From assembly GCA_013397115.1 (NCBI GenBank), contig VWZW01006279.1:1199752-1263751 (forward strand): a DNA stretch of 64,000 nucleotides, in the 5' to 3' direction. The notes beneath the pieces are model-generated. The model saw only the letters and a program-made list of their open reading frames with translations, was not told the origin of the DNA and made no database searches. Position numbers and translations under genes: made by a program. Shown here in pieces: positions 61,561 through 64,000 of the stretch (positions within the stretch are counted from its first letter, which is position 1; every line of letters begins with the position of its first letter). Source of the stretch: Edolisoma coerulescens. Its lineage: Eukaryota; Chordata; Aves; Passeriformes; Campephagidae.

Positions 61561-64000
61561 TTTCTCCCTTTTCTTACTCTGTTTTGGCACTAACATGCAA
61601 AAGGAAGCTTGGGAGGGGAAGTGTGGGAGGAAAACAAAAACCAAAGAGAATACAAACTAGAACCGAAGAGACTTTAAGAGCTTTCTTAGAATTGGAGACA
61701 TCGGTGACTTTTAAGAGATGCAGACACTCAGTACTTTGTAGGCACTGGGAGAAGCAAAGGCCTAATTCCTCCACACTCAGCAGAGGCACTGGCTGAAAAT
61801 CCCTCTATTGTTTCACCAAACACAGGCAGTTTTTCTAGCAATGCAGTATATGCTCCAATGCAACTCAACCTTGTGTAAACAGCTCGACTACTTACATTAA
61901 ATATTATGCTCTCCAGATTATTTATATGACACTCATAGAAGAAGATCTCAGCAATTTTTAGGGTGTAATTTTTAGACTCTTTGGGAAAGCACACCTTTCC
62001 TGTGCAGATCACTTTAAAATTGTTAACATTTGTACTTCAGTCCAGAAAAATCTGAGCTGATATGTTTCTCCCACTGATACACAGTGTTCCACACCCCAGA
62101 CTTCTTCTTTGCCATCAAATGATATGATCTAATTAATTGTTTTGTCCCTCCTTCTAAAATACAGAACCATACAGGGGCATGGAAAACATGCAAATAAAAA
62201 AAATCTCTTGAAATTATGAGGAGCAGAAATGCATTGTGTTCAGCTAATACTTCTTTTGAAGCAGTCAGACACTGATTTTTTCATCCAGTGATTATTTCCA
62301 CCTCTCTTTGTGGGCATGGACCGGTGTATGCACAGGCAGAACGTGCTTCTGCAGTGCAATTGTCTTAAACAGTGGTGCTAGAGAAATGGAAAGAACCATA
62401 AACAGAGGGAAGTTTCTAATTGCCTTTTCTTGGGAAGACGTTTCTGAAAAAGTGGGGCTCGATTGGACTAAAAGTTTATCACTGTTGCTGGGGTTTTTTT
62501 TTTAAAGAATGTGTTATTTGTGGTCTGCTGGGCATAGCTTTGCGGGCCCAGAGCCACATAAAGCAGAAGAGCCTAGATGCTTCAGAAAGCCTCCAGATTA
62601 CATGTCATCCACAGTACCTCCTGCTGGCACTAGGACAAGTTCTTCACCTGTTTCTGGTTCACCACTCACAGCTGTGCCTACGCTCACAAACACAACATAG
62701 CTGCCGACCTACGTGTGGGGAACAGCTGGCTCCCCAGGAAGCCCACAGAAGTCAAGGGGAGGACAACATTAGTGAATGACAGACTATGGGGAGGTCCCCA
62801 AAGTGCACTTTTGTTCATCTAGTCAGTCATCAATTTCACCAGCTCAGCGTGTTGGCTGGCAGCTCCTTGAGGTTTGCAGAAAACAGGAGGGCACGCTGAT
62901 GTTTTCTGTTGCACCAACTGGAACAAGAACTGGAAAGGGTGATGTTTCCGGTTTCATGGACACATTGCCGCCTTCCTTCCCTTACAAACACAGGGGCTGC
63001 ATTGTTTGCTCAGAGTAATGGCATGCATGTCACGATCTGAGGGGGCTAAGGGACAGGGGAGAAGCCAGTGCGTTTTTGCAGAGGAGTGGTAAGCATTAAC
63101 ACCTCATGCATCTGATGGTGGCTGCTCAGTGTGGTCTTGAGATCAGGTGTGGTTCTGCTGAGGGGGCCAGGTCTGGGGGGGGGACACATCCTCAGTGTTG
63201 TTAGACAATGATGCTTTGATGCTTTGACCAGCTGACCAAAAACCTTCAGGTAAAAATTAATCTTAGCATTTGTTTCCCTTCACCGGGACTGCCTGTACAA
63301 CAAATGCCCTGTGTGGGTGATAAAGGTGGATCCTATATTATCACTTCCTTTGCTTGTCATATGTTTTCTTTAGTGAGACAAGCAGGATGAGAGAAAAATC
63401 TGTTCCTGCAACGTGAGCTCAGGCAAAGCTGATCTCACTGTGAGAAAGTATTAGCTTCTTAATTTGTGCTATTGAAACTATTCTGCGGACTTCCATTTGG
63501 TTGGGAAAGGAACTCCAAAGTACAACAACTGCCGTGCAGGGGAGGCTGCAGATGGCTCAGTAGTAACACACATACTGTACACCTGCACATGTTTGGCACA
63601 GAAGGGTTTGAGTGCAGATTTGTGAGCTAGCCAAGGGAAGACAGATTTATTTTTTTGAGGAGGCGGGAAGATCAGATCACCTCCAGGTGCTACCCTGATA
63701 AACACTGAGAATAACTCACCAGTCCTCTACAGTTCTTCTCTGATCAACTTCATCCTTGAGATAGGAATTAGAGGGTTATCTGGGAAGTTGTCCAGATTAA
63801 TTTCCGGGGGAGTTAAATTCCCAACACAGGCCTGCTATAAGGAAGCTTGTTTGGATTTTGTGGGGATTTTTTCCACTTGGTTTGTTTAGGGGGAGGGTGG
63901 TGTTGATTGTAACACTGTTGTAGGCAATTGCGACATTAGACACAGCTCAAGCTCCCCCAGTTCTTCCATGACTGCAAAATTTTGGGGACCTTTTGAGGAG
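61561..64000. other. Unique non-coding sequence, no gene seen
   Basis: AT-rich, repeat-free DNA at 61840-62040 may belong with the preceding regulatory-looking blocks. From 62500 to 63200 the sequence is GC-richer but CpG-poor, with overlapping featureless frames up to 119 codons. A 10-G run lies near 63173 and a GATGCTTT duplication near 63208. I can name no repeat and no gene up to the window end. Confidence 0.5.

Overview
This is vertebrate nuclear DNA and almost certainly from a bird. The best evidence is a scatter of 5'-truncated CR1 LINEs that end in the diagnostic octamer-like tail (ATTCTGTG/ATTCTATG). Repeat density is low: recognisable CR1 covers roughly 3.5 kb of 64 kb. I see no L1, no Alu-like SINE and no poly-A-tailed retroposon. 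Very old amniote relics are present, including MIR-type SINEs, palindromic fragments carrying a TGACTTCAATGGG-like core, and one L3-like CR1. A 209-base N gap and three isolated N bases suggest a draft assembly.

I cannot support any protein-coding gene or recognisable RNA gene. Open frames longer than 60 codons occur everywhere on both strands. The longest is about 184 codons. None shows a known domain, a plausible exon chain or conserved spacing. The window is best described as intergenic sequence or the interior of a very large intron.

Layout: 1-6.3 kb is unique sequence with one old palindromic relic and a G-rich motif. A 0.8-kb CR1 lies at 6.3-7.1 kb. From 7.1 to 13.5 kb there is unique sequence with a CR1 tail, a long T tract and a CA microsatellite. 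A composite CR1 locus with an N at an internal junction lies at 13.5-13.9 kb. From 14 to 20 kb there are several old SINE or palindromic relics and a possible G-quadruplex. An AT-rich block with homeodomain- and octamer-type motifs lies at 20.4-20.9 kb and is a candidate conserved non-coding element. From 21 to 40 kb there is mostly unique sequence with a CR1 tail, a MIR relic, the gap and a TA repeat. An internally deleted CR1 lies at 40.8-41.3 kb. From 41 to 52 kb there is unique sequence.

The most structured part is 52.4-56.5 kb. Two CR1 copies abut a dense CpG island (about 53.13-53.69 kb) with a compound trinucleotide repeat inside it. A CpG-rich shoulder continues to about 54.2 kb. Then comes a ~1-kb ancient L3-like CR1 and a second CpG-rich block at 55.98-56.51 kb. 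This is the only place that looks like a promoter. The last 5 kb (59.7-62.0 kb) holds several blocks resembling conserved regulatory DNA.

I found no convincing new biological system. The CpG island with its trinucleotide tract and the putative regulatory blocks are the parts most worth checking. All repeat family names come from remembered consensus features, not from a database search.
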